A stretch of 46,884 nt of DNA from positions 1-46,884 of the forward strand of contig BJGQ01000020.1 of the NCBI GenBank assembly GCA_014190575.1, read 5' to 3'. A program made the position numbers and the translations under genes. The DNA is from Bacteroidota bacterium (GTDB lineage Bacteria; Bacteroidota; Bacteroidia; Chitinophagales; UBA10324). The notes under the pieces are model-generated. The model saw only the letters and a program-made list of their open reading frames with translations, did no database searches and was not told the DNA's origin. Of the stretch, positions 17,951 to 27,871 are shown piece after piece (positions within the stretch are counted from its first letter, which is position 1; each line of letters begins with the position of its first letter).

Positions 17951-20368
17951 TTATTTTTCCTTCTTCAGTAAAGCAATCTTCAATACTTCGTCCATTGTTT
18001 TTACGAAATGAAATTTGAGTCCCTTTATGTATTCAGGGTTGATTTCTTTGATATCCTTTTCATTCATTTTGCAAAGCAATACTTCCTTCATGCCTGCGCG
18101 TTTAGCGGCGAGAATTTTTTCTTTGATTCCTCCAACAGGTAAAACTTTTCCGCGCAAAGTAATTTCACCTGTCATGGCGAGAAACGGTTTTACACTTCTT
18201 TTGGTGAATGCAGATGTTAAAGCGGTGAGCATTGTTACACCTGCTGATGGACCGTCCTTTGGAATAGCTCCTTCGGGTACATGCACATGTATATCGGTCT
18301 TGTCGAAAATATCTGCTTCGAGTTTGAAATCTTTTGCGTGCGATTTTAAATAGCTCAATGCAGTGGAAACAGATTCTTTCATCACTTCACCCAAGCTTCC
18401 GGTGAGTTTTAAATTTCCTTTTCCGTTACTGAGTAAAGTTTCGATATAAAGAATTTCGCCACCGACACTTGTCCATGCTAAACCGACTGCAACACCTGCG
18501 GGAATTTCTTCTTTATAAATTTCATTATCGAAACGCGGAGCGCCTAATATTTTTTCAATTTCTTTTTCAGTGAGGGTTCCTAATTTCTTTTTACCCATCG
18601 CAATTTCTTTTGCTGACCAGCGCATCACTGATGCAATCTTTCTGTCGAGGTCGCGCACGCCTGATTCACGGGTGTAATCCTGAACCATTTTTTTCAGTAT
18701 ATCTTTTTCGAGATGCACCTGATCAGGTTTCACTCCGTGTGCTTCAAATTGTTTTGGCAACAGATGACGAACTGCAATTTCCACTTTCTCTTCCATGGAG
18801 TAACCACTCATTTCAATAATTTCCATGCGATCACGCAAGGCGGGTTGAATGGTAGCGAGTGAATTCGCGGTGGCAATGAATAACACTTTACTTAAATCGT
18901 GTTCGAGTTCGGTGTACTGATCATAGAAAGTTGAGTTCTGTTCGGGATCTAATACTTCGAGCAATGCGGAAGATGGGTCGCCACGAAAATCATTTCCGAC
19001 TTTATCAATTTCATCCAACACTATAACAGGATTACTTGAACCGGATTTTTTTAACATCTGCACTACCCTACCTGGCATTGCACCAATATAAGTTTTACGG
19101 TGACCGCGTATCTCGGCTTCGTCGCGCAGACCACCGAGTGACATGCGTACATATTTTCTACCGAGTGCTTTTGCAATTGATCTTCCCAATGAAGTTTTAC
19201 CAACTCCCGGAGGGCCGGCAAAACAAAGTATCGGAGATTTCATATCGCCTTTCAGTTTCAACACAGCGAGGTATTCAAGGATTCGGTCTTTTATTTTTTC
19301 CAAACCATAATGATCGCCATCCAGAATTTTATCTGCATTCTTCAAATCAAAATTATCGGAAGTGTAAGAGTCCCACGGAAGTTCGAGCAACAAGTCGAGG
19401 TAATTCATGATAACCGAATACTCTGCCGCGGCAGGATTCATTCTTCCCAATTTAGTTATCTCTTTATCGAATTGATCGGATGCACTCTTCGGCCATTTCT
19501 TTTTTGTGGCGCGCTCTTTTAAATTTTTTACTTCCTGATCATATGAATCGCCACCCAATTCTTCCTGAATGGTTTTCATCTGCTGGTGTAAAAAATAATC
19601 GCGTTGCTGCTTTTCAATATCGGTGCGAACTTTTGTCTGAATCTGATTTTTCAGTTCGAGCATCTGAATCTCGGTGTTCAGGTGTTTCAACACAATCTGC
19701 ACCCGCTCTTTCAAATCATTTGCTTCGAGAATCTGTTGCTTCTCTTTTAATTCGATACTTAAATTAGATGCAATAAAATTCACAAGGAAACTCGGCGAAT
19801 CAATATTGCGCAACATCACATTTGCTTCGGTAGGAATATTCGGTGACAATTTTATCACGCTTCCAGCCATGTCTTTTATAGAACCAATCATGGCTTCGAA
19901 CTCTTTATCAATCGGGGCAGCTGGTTCAGTTAAAACTTCTATGGATGCTTTGAAGAATGGCTCTTCGGTTTGTAATTCTTTAACCGCGAATCGTAATTTG
20001 CCCTGAAGAATTACCGTGGTACTTCCATCGGGCATGCGAAGCATTTTTAAAATTTTTGCTACTGTTCCGATTTGTGTGAGGTCTTTGAATTGCGGCTCTT
20101 CAATGTTTCCATCGGACTGTGACAGCACACCAATTAGTTTATCGCCATTGTGTGCTTCGCGAACTGCCTTGATTGATTTATCGCGACCAACAGTGATAGG
20201 TAGTACTACACCCGGAAATAATACCGTGTTTCGCAATGGCAGAATCGGAATAATATCAGGTACAACCAGATTCTTGGTGTCGTTATCTTCTTCAATAGAA
20301 AGTATAGGTAAAAAATCTACTTCTTCTTCACCACCACCTTGCAGTACCCAGTTTTTAAAATCGTTCAT
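17951..20368 (-). CDS. lon: ATP-dependent protease Lon
   Basis: 805 residues, full length. The N-terminal substrate domain runs from about 40 to 235 ([14 protein letters not shown]). The AAA+ module has Walker A GPPGVGKT (385-392), Walker [10 protein letters not shown] and the [13 protein letters not shown] pore region. The C-terminal protease has the catalytic Ser708 in KDGPSAG and Lys751 in [12 protein letters not shown]. It degrades misfolded and regulatory proteins in the cytoplasm. It is transcribed alone and ends at a clear terminator; the repeat-rich spacer lies upstream. Confidence 0.97.
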   Translation of the reverse strand: MNDFKNWVLQGGGEEEVDFLPILSIEEDNDTKNLVVPDIIPILPLRNTVLFPGVVLPITVGRDKSIKAVREAHNGDKLIGVLSQSDGNIEEPQFKDLTQIGTVAKILKMLRMPDGSTTVILQGKLRFAVKELQTEEPFFKASIEVLTEPAAPIDKEFEAMIGSIKDMAGSVIKLSPNIPTEANVMLRNIDSPSFLVNFIASNLSIELKEKQQILEANDLKERVQIVLKHLNTEIQMLELKNQIQTKVRTDIEKQQRDYFLHQQMKTIQEELGGDSYDQEVKNLKERATKKKWPKSASDQFDKEITKLGRMNPAAAEYSVIMNYLDLLLELPWDSYTSDNFDLKNADKILDGDHYGLEKIKDRILEYLAVLKLKGDMKSPILCFAGPPGVGKTSLGRSIAKALGRKYVRMSLGGLRDEAEIRGHRKTYIGAMPGRVVQMLKKSGSSNPVIVLDEIDKVGNDFRGDPSSALLEVLDPEQNSTFYDQYTELEHDLSKVLFIATANSLATIQPALRDRMEIIEMSGYSMEEKVEIAVRHLLPKQFEAHGVKPDQVHLEKDILKKMVQDYTRESGVRDLDRKIASVMRWSAKEIAMGKKKLGTLTEKEIEKILGAPRFDNEIYKEEIPAGVAVGLAWTSVGGEILYIETLLSNGKGNLKLTGSLGEVMKESVSTALSYLKSHAKDFKLEADIFDKTDIHVHVPEGAIPKDGPSAGVTMLTALTSAFTKRSVKPFLAMTGEITLRGKVLPVGGIKEKILAAKRAGMKEVLLCKMNEKDIKEINPEYIKGLKFHFVKTMDEVLKIALLKKEK

Positions 20369-20515
20369 TCAATGCAGATTAATATGTAAGTAAAATTAAG
20401 GGATGCAACATTAGCAAATGCACAGCCATCATGCAAAAGCAAAATTTGTTTGTGAGAAATGCGCCAATTGAATCAAATTGATATGACAGGGTTTCTGTGA
20501 TTCGGACAACTTTAG

Positions 20516-20600
20516 TTAATTGATAATGGATAATTGATAATGGATAATAGATAATTGACATTATGCAATTGAAAATGGATAATGGACAATGGATAATTAC
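20516..20600. repeat. Degenerate tandem repeat, unit about 14 bp
   Basis: Repeated copies of attgataatggata, with variants aatggacaatggata and tagataattgacat, occur back to back. This is simple-sequence expansion with no spacer structure, so not CRISPR. Confidence 0.8.
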
Positions 20601-20960
20601 TCATTGATTTTATTTGAATGGAATTCGTGAACTTGCGTTTGAAGGAATACATTTTTTTATTTTTAAAAATCACTTGCAGAAAGTTTTTGGTTGTTGTGCT
20701 ATAGTTGACGGACGATGACAGAAAGTGAGGCGGCGAATTGCTATGGACTTTGTTCGATTGATTATAGTTTTAATTGCATTGCTTATAGACTATTGACATT
20801 GCTCTATTGATGGATGACAATGGCTTATAGTTGTTGTTCGATTGAGGAAAGATTGTTGTCGTTAGCGGATAGACCGATGAGATTATTACATTGAGCTAAT
20901 TGTCTGAACTATGATTCTTTTGATTAATGTGATTAATATGATTTATTGCTCGCTTTAATA

Positions 20961-21042
20961 ACCCCGAAGGGGTGAAATATTTGTAACCCCCGATGGAATC
21001 GGGGGTTACAAATAACACATACAACATCAACCCCGGAGGGGT
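20961..21042. repeat. Three consecutive GC-rich hairpins (REP-like element)
   Basis: Hairpin 1 is accccgaaggggt (20961-20973). Hairpin 2 has perfect 16-bp arms, 20979-20994 and 20998-21013, with a GGA loop. Hairpin 3 is accccggaggggt (21030-21042). Outer hairpins 1 and 3 are near copies of each other. The high GC content contrasts with the surroundings. Confidence 0.8.
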
Positions 21043-21263
21043 GTAACAGTAGCGACAAAATATTTTGATGCTATTGTATCGGGACATTGAGGACAATAGG
21101 GACAGTGACTGCAAGTCGTATGATTTTATTTTGGTTGTAAGCCGAACCCAACTGTCAAAGATTTCCCCTTGATTTGAATAGAAAATATATAAGTGTAATT
21201 TGATAGAAAAAATTAAGTCGCATTGTTACTTTAGCAGCACAAAAATATTCCTTCACGGAAAAT

Positions 21264-22226
21264 ATGAAATTAAAATTTCTTTTGTTTTTATATGTTATCG
21301 GATTGAGCAATGAAGCATTTTCTCAATGCAACATTACAGTCAATCCTTCACCGGCTTCTATTTGTCAAGGACAAAATGTTTTACTTACCGTAAGTGGGGC
21401 GGGAGGTGCCGCAACTTATACATGGGCACCAAATATTGGATTGAGTGCAACAACCGGAATCAGTGTAACAGCAAGTCCAAACATAACAACTACTTATACA
21501 GTCATTAGTCAAAATTGTGCTGATACAATTTCTGTCGTTGTTACGGTGCATAGCAATCCTACTGCTGTATTTAATTCCAGTCCGAATACACCTTGCGCAT
21601 CTACACCAATTCAATTTACAAACTCTTCAACACCTGGAGCGGGGGGCGGGACATTAACTTATCAATGGAATTTCGGTGATGGAGGAACATCCAATGCAAC
21701 AAATCCAACCCACACCTTTAGTTCTGCTACTGGAAATGGTTCTCAGAATTTTACTGTAACATTAATTGCAATTAATCAATGGGGATGTTCTGATACAATT
21801 ACACATTCTGTTTCTGTGAATCAAATTCCAGATGCATCAATTATGGATTTTAGTGATAATACTCCTTTTACTAATTGCGGCTCAGGTTCTTTTTTGTTGC
21901 CGATTGATAATACATCAACGACGATAGGCACAAATACTCTTTATCAAATTAATTGGGGCGATGGTTCTGCACAATATTCATCGGCTACTTTACCCTTAAC
22001 TGGAACAACCCATACATATACAACTCAAGGATATTTTACTTTAGTTCTAACTGTAACAGGACAAAATCTGTGCACCGCAATTCACAGCTATACAATTTTT
22101 AATGGAACAAATCCCGGAATATCAATTACATTTACGCTTTTAGTTTCGGAAATTCCGCAACAATTTTTAACCATCAAAATAATTTTTTTGGCTAAGAGTA
22201 TTCCGAAAAAAATACAGTTATCTTAA
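21264..22226 (+). CDS. PKD-domain secreted protein, apparently truncated
   Basis: 320 residues with a signal peptide (MKLKFLLFLYVIGLSNEAFSQ). Then comes an Ig/PKD-like region (NPSPASICQGQNVLLTVSG...YTWAPN), a clear PKD domain with LTYQWNFGDGGTSNATNPTHTF at about 131-152, and a second PKD-like stretch with INWGDGSAQ and HTYTTQGYFTLVLTVTG. After about residue 283 the sequence loses domain character and ends in a basic tail (KIIFLAKSIPKKIQLS). Such Bacteroidota proteins normally continue for many more domains and end in a T9SS tail. It therefore looks like a 5' fragment. The stop lies 5 bp before the histidine kinase start. Confidence 0.7.
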   Translation: MKLKFLLFLYVIGLSNEAFSQCNITVNPSPASICQGQNVLLTVSGAGGAATYTWAPNIGLSATTGISVTASPNITTTYTVISQNCADTISVVVTVHSNPTAVFNSSPNTPCASTPIQFTNSSTPGAGGGTLTYQWNFGDGGTSNATNPTHTFSSATGNGSQNFTVTLIAINQWGCSDTITHSVSVNQIPDASIMDFSDNTPFTNCGSGSFLLPIDNTSTTIGTNTLYQINWGDGSAQYSSATLPLTGTTHTYTTQGYFTLVLTVTGQNLCTAIHSYTIFNGTNPGISITFTLLVSEIPQQFLTIKIIFLAKSIPKKIQLS

Positions 22227-22231
22227 AAGAA

Positions 22232-23770
22232 ATGAAAAGCGATAGCGAAGAGCAGAAAAAATCGGATGATAATTTACAAAGAATTATCAAGGAGCTTTCT
22301 GATTATAAATATGCGATCGACGAATCCTCTATCGTTGCCATCACTGACCAAAAAGGAATTATTAAACATGCTAACGATAATTTCTGTAAGATATCAAAGT
22401 ACAGTCGCGAAGAATTAATCGGGCAGGACCATCGCATTATTAATTCCGGTTTTCATCCCAAAGAATTTATTCGGGACATATGGACAACGATTGCGAACGG
22501 AAAAATCTGGAAAGGGGAATTAAAAAACAAAGCGAAGGATGGAACGATTTATTGGGTGGATACCACGATTGTTCCTTTTCTGAATGAAGATGGAAAACCT
22601 TACCAGTATGTTGCTATCCGGGCTGATATCACAGAGAGAAAAAGAGTTGAAGAGAATTTAGAAAAGAGTTTAAAGGAAGTTCTGGATTATAAATATGCGC
22701 TTGATGAATCTTCCATTGTAGCTATCACCGACCAGAAAGGAATTATAAAGTATGTGAATGATAACTTCTGTAAGATATCAAAATACACCCGTGAGGAATT
22801 AATCGGTCAGGATCATCGCATAGTGAACTCAGCTTATCACCCGAAAGAGTTTATTCGTGAATTATGGACTACGATTGCTAATGGAAAAATCTGGCGAGGT
22901 GATATTAAGAACAAAACCAAGGATGGAACTACCTACTGGGTGGAAACCACAATTGTTCCTTTCTTGAATGAACACGGAAAACCTTACCAGTATGTTGCCA
23001 TCCGTGCCGATATCACCCAGCGAAAACTGACTGAAGAGCAACTTTCAAGAAACATAAAAGAACTGGAACGCTCGAATAAAGAACTGGAACAGTTTGCCTA
23101 CATCGCATCGCATGATTTGCAGGAGCCCCTTCGTATGGTAGGTAGCTATATGCAGTTGCTTGAGAGAAGGTACAAGGGGAAACTGGATAAAGATGCAGAT
23201 GACTTTATTCATTTTGCAATGGATGGTGCAACCCGAATGAAACAATTGATTGGCGACCTGTTGAATTATTCGCGCATGAATAAAGAAGGACTTATTGAAC
23301 CTGTGAACATGAACGAAGTAATGCATGAGGTGATGCAAAATCTTTCAGCGAGCACAAAAGAGAGTGGTGCTTCAGTTCATTTCTCTGATCTGCCTGTGAT
23401 AGAAGCAGACCGAACACAAATGGTGCAACTGTTACAGAACCTTATCAGTAATGCCATTAAGTTCCGCAAGGAAGAAATACCTTCTTTAATAAATATTAAA
23501 ACCGAAAAACAAGAAAGCAAGTGGCTTTTCTCAGTTAGTGATAATGGTATTGGTATAGAAGGACAGTACTCGGAAAAAGTATTTATCATTTTTAAACAAT
23601 TACATACAAAAGCAAAATACAGCGGAACGGGAATCGGTCTTGCCATAGCCAAAAAGATTACAGAAAGACATGGAGGTACTATATGGTTTGAGTCAGAATT
23701 CGGAAAGGGAACCACCTTCTTTTTCACCTTAAATGCAAAAACAACTTTACCCCTAAACATTAATTCATGA
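22232..23770 (+). CDS. PAS-PAS sensor histidine kinase
   Basis: 512 residues, no membrane segment, so cytoplasmic. PAS domains lie at about 23-145 and 151-273 and are near copies of each other with a 128-residue period. The HisKA box is IASHDLQEPLR with phospho-acceptor H294. HATPase motifs are NLISNAIKF (N box), DNGIGI (G1) and GTGIGLAIAKK (G2). The HDLQEPLR type resembles phytochrome-class kinases that signal to stand-alone receivers. Its stop overlaps the next receiver gene by 4 bp (ATGA), indicating translational coupling. The signal is unknown. Confidence 0.92.
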   Translation: MKSDSEEQKKSDDNLQRIIKELSDYKYAIDESSIVAITDQKGIIKHANDNFCKISKYSREELIGQDHRIINSGFHPKEFIRDIWTTIANGKIWKGELKNKAKDGTIYWVDTTIVPFLNEDGKPYQYVAIRADITERKRVEENLEKSLKEVLDYKYALDESSIVAITDQKGIIKYVNDNFCKISKYTREELIGQDHRIVNSAYHPKEFIRELWTTIANGKIWRGDIKNKTKDGTTYWVETTIVPFLNEHGKPYQYVAIRADITQRKLTEEQLSRNIKELERSNKELEQFAYIASHDLQEPLRMVGSYMQLLERRYKGKLDKDADDFIHFAMDGATRMKQLIGDLLNYSRMNKEGLIEPVNMNEVMHEVMQNLSASTKESGASVHFSDLPVIEADRTQMVQLLQNLISNAIKFRKEEIPSLINIKTEKQESKWLFSVSDNGIGIEGQYSEKVFIIFKQLHTKAKYSGTGIGLAIAKKITERHGGTIWFESEFGKGTTFFFTLNAKTTLPLNINS

Positions 23771-24198
23771 TACGACCTGCCGAAATCCTTCTTGTGGAAG
23801 ACAGCCCGGGCGATATCCGCCTGACAATGGAAGCGCTCAAAGGAAGCCGCATCACCAATAACCTTCATATAGTAACCGATGGTGTAGAAGCCATAGACTT
23901 TCTTATGAAAAGAGAAAAATATGTGGATGCACCGACTCCTGATTTGATTTTGCTCGATTTAAACCTGCCGAAGAAAAGCGGCTTTGAAGTATTGAGTGAA
24001 ATAAAAGAAAGTATTCAGCTTCGTGTAATTCCTGTTGTAGTGCTTACCACTTCGCAATCTGAAAGAGACATACTACTGAGTTATGAAATGCATGTGAATT
24101 GCTTTGTTTCAAAGCCAGTGGAATTTGATGCATTCTTTAATGTAATAAGAACCATAGAAGATTTCTGGTTCACTATTGTAAAACTCCCTAAGCAATAA
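23767..24198 (+). CDS. Single-domain response regulator (Rcp1-like)
   Basis: 143 residues forming only a receiver domain: acidic pair E11-D12 (LLVEDSPGD), phospho-acceptor D64 (ILLDLNLPKKSG), Thr in VVLTTSQSE and Lys in VSKPVEF. The wording VEDSPGDIRLTMEAL is typical of receivers that partner HDLQEPLR kinases. Coupled to the kinase by a 4-bp overlap, so it is the likely direct phosphate acceptor. There is no output domain. Confidence 0.92.
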   Translation: MIRPAEILLVEDSPGDIRLTMEALKGSRITNNLHIVTDGVEAIDFLMKREKYVDAPTPDLILLDLNLPKKSGFEVLSEIKESIQLRVIPVVVLTTSQSERDILLSYEMHVNCFVSKPVEFDAFFNVIRTIEDFWFTIVKLPKQ

Positions 24199-24205
24199 AA
24201 ATATT

Positions 24206-26641
24206 TTGAACGAACACATTAAAATCCTCCTCGTTGAAGACAACCCTGGGGATGCATTACTAATTAAAGAAGCATTAAAGGATAGTTCGTATGCCGATGC
24301 AAAATTATTTGTTGCAGAAACTTTAAAAGAAGCGCTCGCTTTTTCAGAAGAAAATATTTTGCTTGTTCTTACTGACCTTGGGTTGCCGGACAGCGATGGA
24401 TTGGAAACAGTAAAAAATATTCATGAATATTTTCCTGACAGTGCTTTAATTGTGCTTACGGGACTTGAGGATACAAGAATTGCTCTTGCTACTTTAAGAG
24501 AAGGGGCACAAAATTTTCTGAATAAGAATGAAGTGGATGGCAAAGTTCTGGATAAGACCATTCGATTCTCGCTTGAGCGTCATGAAATACTTCAAAAACT
24601 TAAGTCAGTTGATAAGGAATTAATTCAAAGCAAATTCCTTTTAGAAAAGGCCCAGGAAGTATCGCACATGGGTTCTTGGTCAGCTGATTTAATAAATGAA
24701 ACTGCTAAGTGGTCTGATGAGGCACAGCGTATATTCGGTTTAAAGCCAGGGGAGTTTGATGGGAGGGCATCTACTTTCTTTTCAATGATTCATCTTGAAG
24801 ATGCAGCATTGATTAATAAAGAAATTGAAAACTCGGCAAGGGAAAAAAGATTATTTGATATCACTCACCGAATTGTGAGAAGGAATGGTGAACGAAGATG
24901 GGTTCATTCGCAAGCAGAAATTTTTTTTAATGAAACCGGAAAACCGGAAAACCTCATTGGAAGCATCCAGGATATAACAGAGATGAAGGAGGCTGAGGAA
25001 AAAATTATTAAAGCCAATCGTCTCTATGCTTTTATAAGTGCAATTAACCAGAGCATCGTTCATATAAAGAACGAACAAGAACTATTAGATAATGCCTGCA
25101 AAATTGCAATTGGTATAGGAGAATTTAAAACAACATGGATAGGGTTACTCGATAAGAATAAACGACTGAACATCGTAAGTACAGATGGCGATGAGGGAAT
25201 TAGAAAAGAGTTGCAGAAATTTTCCGGTTTGGATTTTACCAGTCCTGAATTGAGCCCAACGCCTATCGGTAAAGTATTGATCTCGGGAAAATATGAAGTA
25301 AAAAATGATGCCCAGAATGACTCTGACATGAAGCAATTTAAAGAGGTACTTATTCAGTACGGAATAAAATCAACTATTTCGTTTCCCCTTAAAAAGTCAG
25401 ACAAAGTAATCGGAGTATTCGGATTCCAATCTGTTAAAGAAAATTTCTTTGACGAAGTAGAAATAACCTTGCTGGACGAGGCTGCAGGAGATATATCATT
25501 TGCTTTGGAGGTTTTTGAAAAAGAAAAACAACGGGTTGATGCAGAAAAAGATCGAGTGCGAAGTGAAATTAAACTGAAGGAAGCACAAGCGATTGCAATG
25601 GTTGGTAGCTTTGAAATTGATATGAAAAATAATGGGCTTTACTGGTCTGATGAAATGTTTCATCTTTTAGGATATGAAAAAGATGAAATAGTTCCAATGA
25701 GTGAAACCTTCTTATCAATGGTGCATCCTGAGGATTCAGAAAATGTTAACAGGAGTTTTAATGAAACATTCCAAACTTTTCAAAATTCCTCCAGTGAATT
25801 CAGAATTATTGATAAGAACAAAGTAGAGAAACACGCTTACTGTCAATGGAAATTTGAATTTGACAAGAATAAAAACCCGATTCGGTTAGCAGGAATTGTA
25901 CAGAATATTACATGTAGAAAACAAGCAGAACATGAGCGTGAAAAAATTTTAACTGATTTAACTCACCGTTACAATGAATTGATGCAATTCAATTATATAG
26001 TGTCGCACAACTTGCGTGCTCCTCTAGTGAATATTATGGGGCTTACCAATTTATTTTCGCTTGAAGACGACCTCGAAAAAAAAGAACAAACCATACGATT
26101 TATTCAGGAGACTGCTCTTAAAATGGATGAAGTGATTCATGACCTTTCATCTATTCTCGCTCTTAAAACAACACTGAACGAAAGGAGGGAATTAATAAAC
26201 CTTAAGGAAATAATTCTTGCCACCAATCGAACACTCGCTACACAGATAAACAATGCGAAAGCAACAGTGAATGTTTTCATTCCGGATGAGGTGAATAATT
26301 TCATGTCAATAAAGGCATACATAGAAAGTATTTTTTACAACCTGATAAGTAATGCTATTAAATATTCTTCTCCTAAAAGAAGTGCTATTATAACTATTGA
26401 AGCTTCGAAGCAAGAGAGCGAAATAATTATTAAAATATCAGACAACGGCATTGGGGTGAATCTTGAATTGCATAAAGACAAAATATTTGGATTGTACTCA
26501 CGCTTTAATAGTGAAAGAGAAGGAAAAGGATTAGGACTCTATATGGTGAAGACACAAATTGAAAGTTTGGGAGGAAATATTGAATTGGAAAGCGAAGTTG
26601 ATAGAGGTTCCACTTTTATCATCAAATTGAAAATGAATTAG
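24206..26641 (+). CDS. REC-PAS-GAF-PAS histidine kinase
   Basis: 811 residues. An N-terminal receiver has D57 (VLTDLGLPDSDG) and spans 1-125. A PAS domain (about 150-265) ends in IGSIQDITEMKEAEE, a GAF domain (about 270-440) has WIGLLDKNKRLNIV and ISFPLKKSDKVIGVFGF, and a second PAS spans 455-575. The HisKA box SHNLRAPLVNI has H601, followed by HATPase boxes NLISNAIKYSS, DNGIGVN and GKGLGLYMVK. The receiver at the N-terminus suggests it accepts phosphate from the upstream pair. The start is TTG at 24206; no ATG precedes the conserved HIKILLVEDN. Confidence 0.9.
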   Translation: MNEHIKILLVEDNPGDALLIKEALKDSSYADAKLFVAETLKEALAFSEENILLVLTDLGLPDSDGLETVKNIHEYFPDSALIVLTGLEDTRIALATLREGAQNFLNKNEVDGKVLDKTIRFSLERHEILQKLKSVDKELIQSKFLLEKAQEVSHMGSWSADLINETAKWSDEAQRIFGLKPGEFDGRASTFFSMIHLEDAALINKEIENSAREKRLFDITHRIVRRNGERRWVHSQAEIFFNETGKPENLIGSIQDITEMKEAEEKIIKANRLYAFISAINQSIVHIKNEQELLDNACKIAIGIGEFKTTWIGLLDKNKRLNIVSTDGDEGIRKELQKFSGLDFTSPELSPTPIGKVLISGKYEVKNDAQNDSDMKQFKEVLIQYGIKSTISFPLKKSDKVIGVFGFQSVKENFFDEVEITLLDEAAGDISFALEVFEKEKQRVDAEKDRVRSEIKLKEAQAIAMVGSFEIDMKNNGLYWSDEMFHLLGYEKDEIVPMSETFLSMVHPEDSENVNRSFNETFQTFQNSSSEFRIIDKNKVEKHAYCQWKFEFDKNKNPIRLAGIVQNITCRKQAEHEREKILTDLTHRYNELMQFNYIVSHNLRAPLVNIMGLTNLFSLEDDLEKKEQTIRFIQETALKMDEVIHDLSSILALKTTLNERRELINLKEIILATNRTLATQINNAKATVNVFIPDEVNNFMSIKAYIESIFYNLISNAIKYSSPKRSAIITIEASKQESEIIIKISDNGIGVNLELHKDKIFGLYSRFNSEREGKGLGLYMVKTQIESLGGNIELESEVDRGSTFIIKLKMN

Positions 26642-26644
26642 CAA

Positions 26645-27016
26645 ATGAAAGAGATAATTATTGTTGATGACGATCGCATAAATAATCATGTATGCATTAC
26701 CATGATAAAAAAAATAATAGAGAATGTAAGTGTGACAAGCTTTACTAACCCAAATGAAGCTCTTGAATATCTCATTAACCACAAAAACAATTTTGAAGGA
26801 CTTGTAATTATAGATGTGAACATGCCTGAAATGAGCGGGTGGCAACTGATAGACCTTATGGATCAAAATAAAATTGAACAGCAAATTATTATGCTTACCT
26901 CTTCTATCAGTTACCAGGATAAAGAATCGGCTGAAGGAATAAAAATGATTAAAGACTTTTTTGTGAAGCCAATGACCTTTGAGTTGGTCATGAAGTTAAA
27001 AGAATATATCACTTGA
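26645..27016 (+). CDS. Single-domain response regulator
   Basis: 123 residues, receiver only: acidic cluster D8-D10 (IIVDDDRINNHV), phospho-acceptor D57 (VIIDVNMPEMSGW), Thr/Ser in IMLTSSIS and Lys in FVKPMTF. It starts 3 bp after the hybrid kinase stop, so it is co-transcribed and probably its phosphate acceptor. There is no DNA-binding or enzymatic output. Confidence 0.9.
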   Translation: MKEIIIVDDDRINNHVCITMIKKIIENVSVTSFTNPNEALEYLINHKNNFEGLVIIDVNMPEMSGWQLIDLMDQNKIEQQIIMLTSSISYQDKESAEGIKMIKDFFVKPMTFELVMKLKEYIT

Positions 27017-27099
27017 TTTATCGTTCGGTCAAATTCATTCAACTGATATTGTTGTTTTCAGAAGGAATAAATTCTAACTTGCTATTCTAAATCTTTTCT

Positions 27100-27522
27100 A
27101 TGCATATTCCTTCCATAAAGAAAAGAGAAATCATTTTGGTGGACGATAATCCGATCGATCTGCAGATATGCAAAATGGTTTTCAAAAAAACTCAACCGGA
27201 TGTCGAATTTAAAATATTTGAAAATGGATTTTCAGCCATGCAATGGTTTGCTGAAAATGAAAGTACCTTAAAACAGGATGGAAATTATACACTAATGCTT
27301 GACCTGAACATGCCGGTAATGGATGGCTGGAGTTTTTTGAACTACTTTGAAAAATTGGAACACGACTTAAAACAAAAAGTAAATATTTACATTCTCACTT
27401 CATCCATTGATCCGGTTGATATTAACCGCTCGAAACAATTTCCCTCAGTGAAGCAATTTTATTCGAAGCCACTATCAAACAAAATCATAAAAAGTATTCT
27501 TGAAGCAGATTCTTCCAACTAA
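27100..27522 (+). CDS. Single-domain response regulator
   Basis: 140 residues, receiver only: ILVDDNPIDLQICK, phospho-acceptor D68 (LMLDLNMPVMDGW), YILTSSIDPVD and FYSKPLSNK. It resembles the preceding receiver and follows it after 83 bp, perhaps with its own promoter. It is the last gene of the phosphorelay cluster and has no output domain. Confidence 0.88.
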   Translation: MHIPSIKKREIILVDDNPIDLQICKMVFKKTQPDVEFKIFENGFSAMQWFAENESTLKQDGNYTLMLDLNMPVMDGWSFLNYFEKLEHDLKQKVNIYILTSSIDPVDINRSKQFPSVKQFYSKPLSNKIIKSILEADSSN

Positions 27523-27544
27523 ATTCAGTGGACTTCTGAATAAA

Positions 27545-27871
27545 TTATTTTTCTCTTTTATAACCATCTACATCGAACCATTTGTTTTTCCAGGCGTGGC
27601 TGAAGAGTTCGGGTAAATCGTGAGTATGTGTTTTCTCGTGGAGGTGGTGAATGTGTGTTCGAACGGTACAAACTTCTACTGATTTATTTGTTGTAATCAT
27701 TTTTGGACAGAAACCATTTGCGAGTTCTTCGAGAACTGCTTTTTCCATTTGGGTTAATAGCTTATCCGCATTTATGTTAACTATAATAATTCTCACAGAA
27801 ATGATATTCACTGCAAGTGCATTTCCTTTATAACGCAATGCCAGAGCGGTTAGTATGGGATTGGGAGTCAT
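27545..27871 (-). CDS. Small LuxR-type HTH protein, possibly a fragment
   Basis: The C-terminal 60 residues align with a LuxR/GerE helix-turn-helix: LTQMEKAVLEELANGF, then KMITTNKSVEVCTVRTHIHHLHEK and ELFSHAW. The TVRTHI recognition helix is intact. The N-terminal part matches nothing I recognise. The frame is open back to 27952, but the extra residues (MEHPGPQSREHVEG...) are encoded by repeat-like DNA, so I prefer the ATG at 27871 (MTPNPILTALAL). It could be a stand-alone regulator or the remnant of a REC-LuxR response regulator. It converges on the phosphorelay cluster. Confidence 0.5.
   Translation of the reverse strand: MTPNPILTALALRYKGNALAVNIISVRIIIVNINADKLLTQMEKAVLEELANGFCPKMITTNKSVEVCTVRTHIHHLHEKTHTHDLPELFSHAWKNKWFDVDGYKREK

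Larger units (their letters stand above)
20369..21263. other. Repeat-rich intergenic region, no gene
   Basis: About 0.9 kb between the divergent lon and PKD genes. It contains a degenerate tandem repeat (20516-20600), a TTG/ATTGA-rich low-complexity stretch (20690-20890) and a triple hairpin (20961-21042). Open frames here are short, repetitive in content and look like no protein. Confidence 0.7.

Noticed and set aside
19036-20393. Several plus-strand frames opposite lon
   Set aside because: They are antisense to a complete, motif-perfect Lon and show no protein-like composition.
20516-20600. Possible CRISPR-like array
   Set aside because: Units are about 14 bp, degenerate and contiguous, with no unique spacers and no cas genes.
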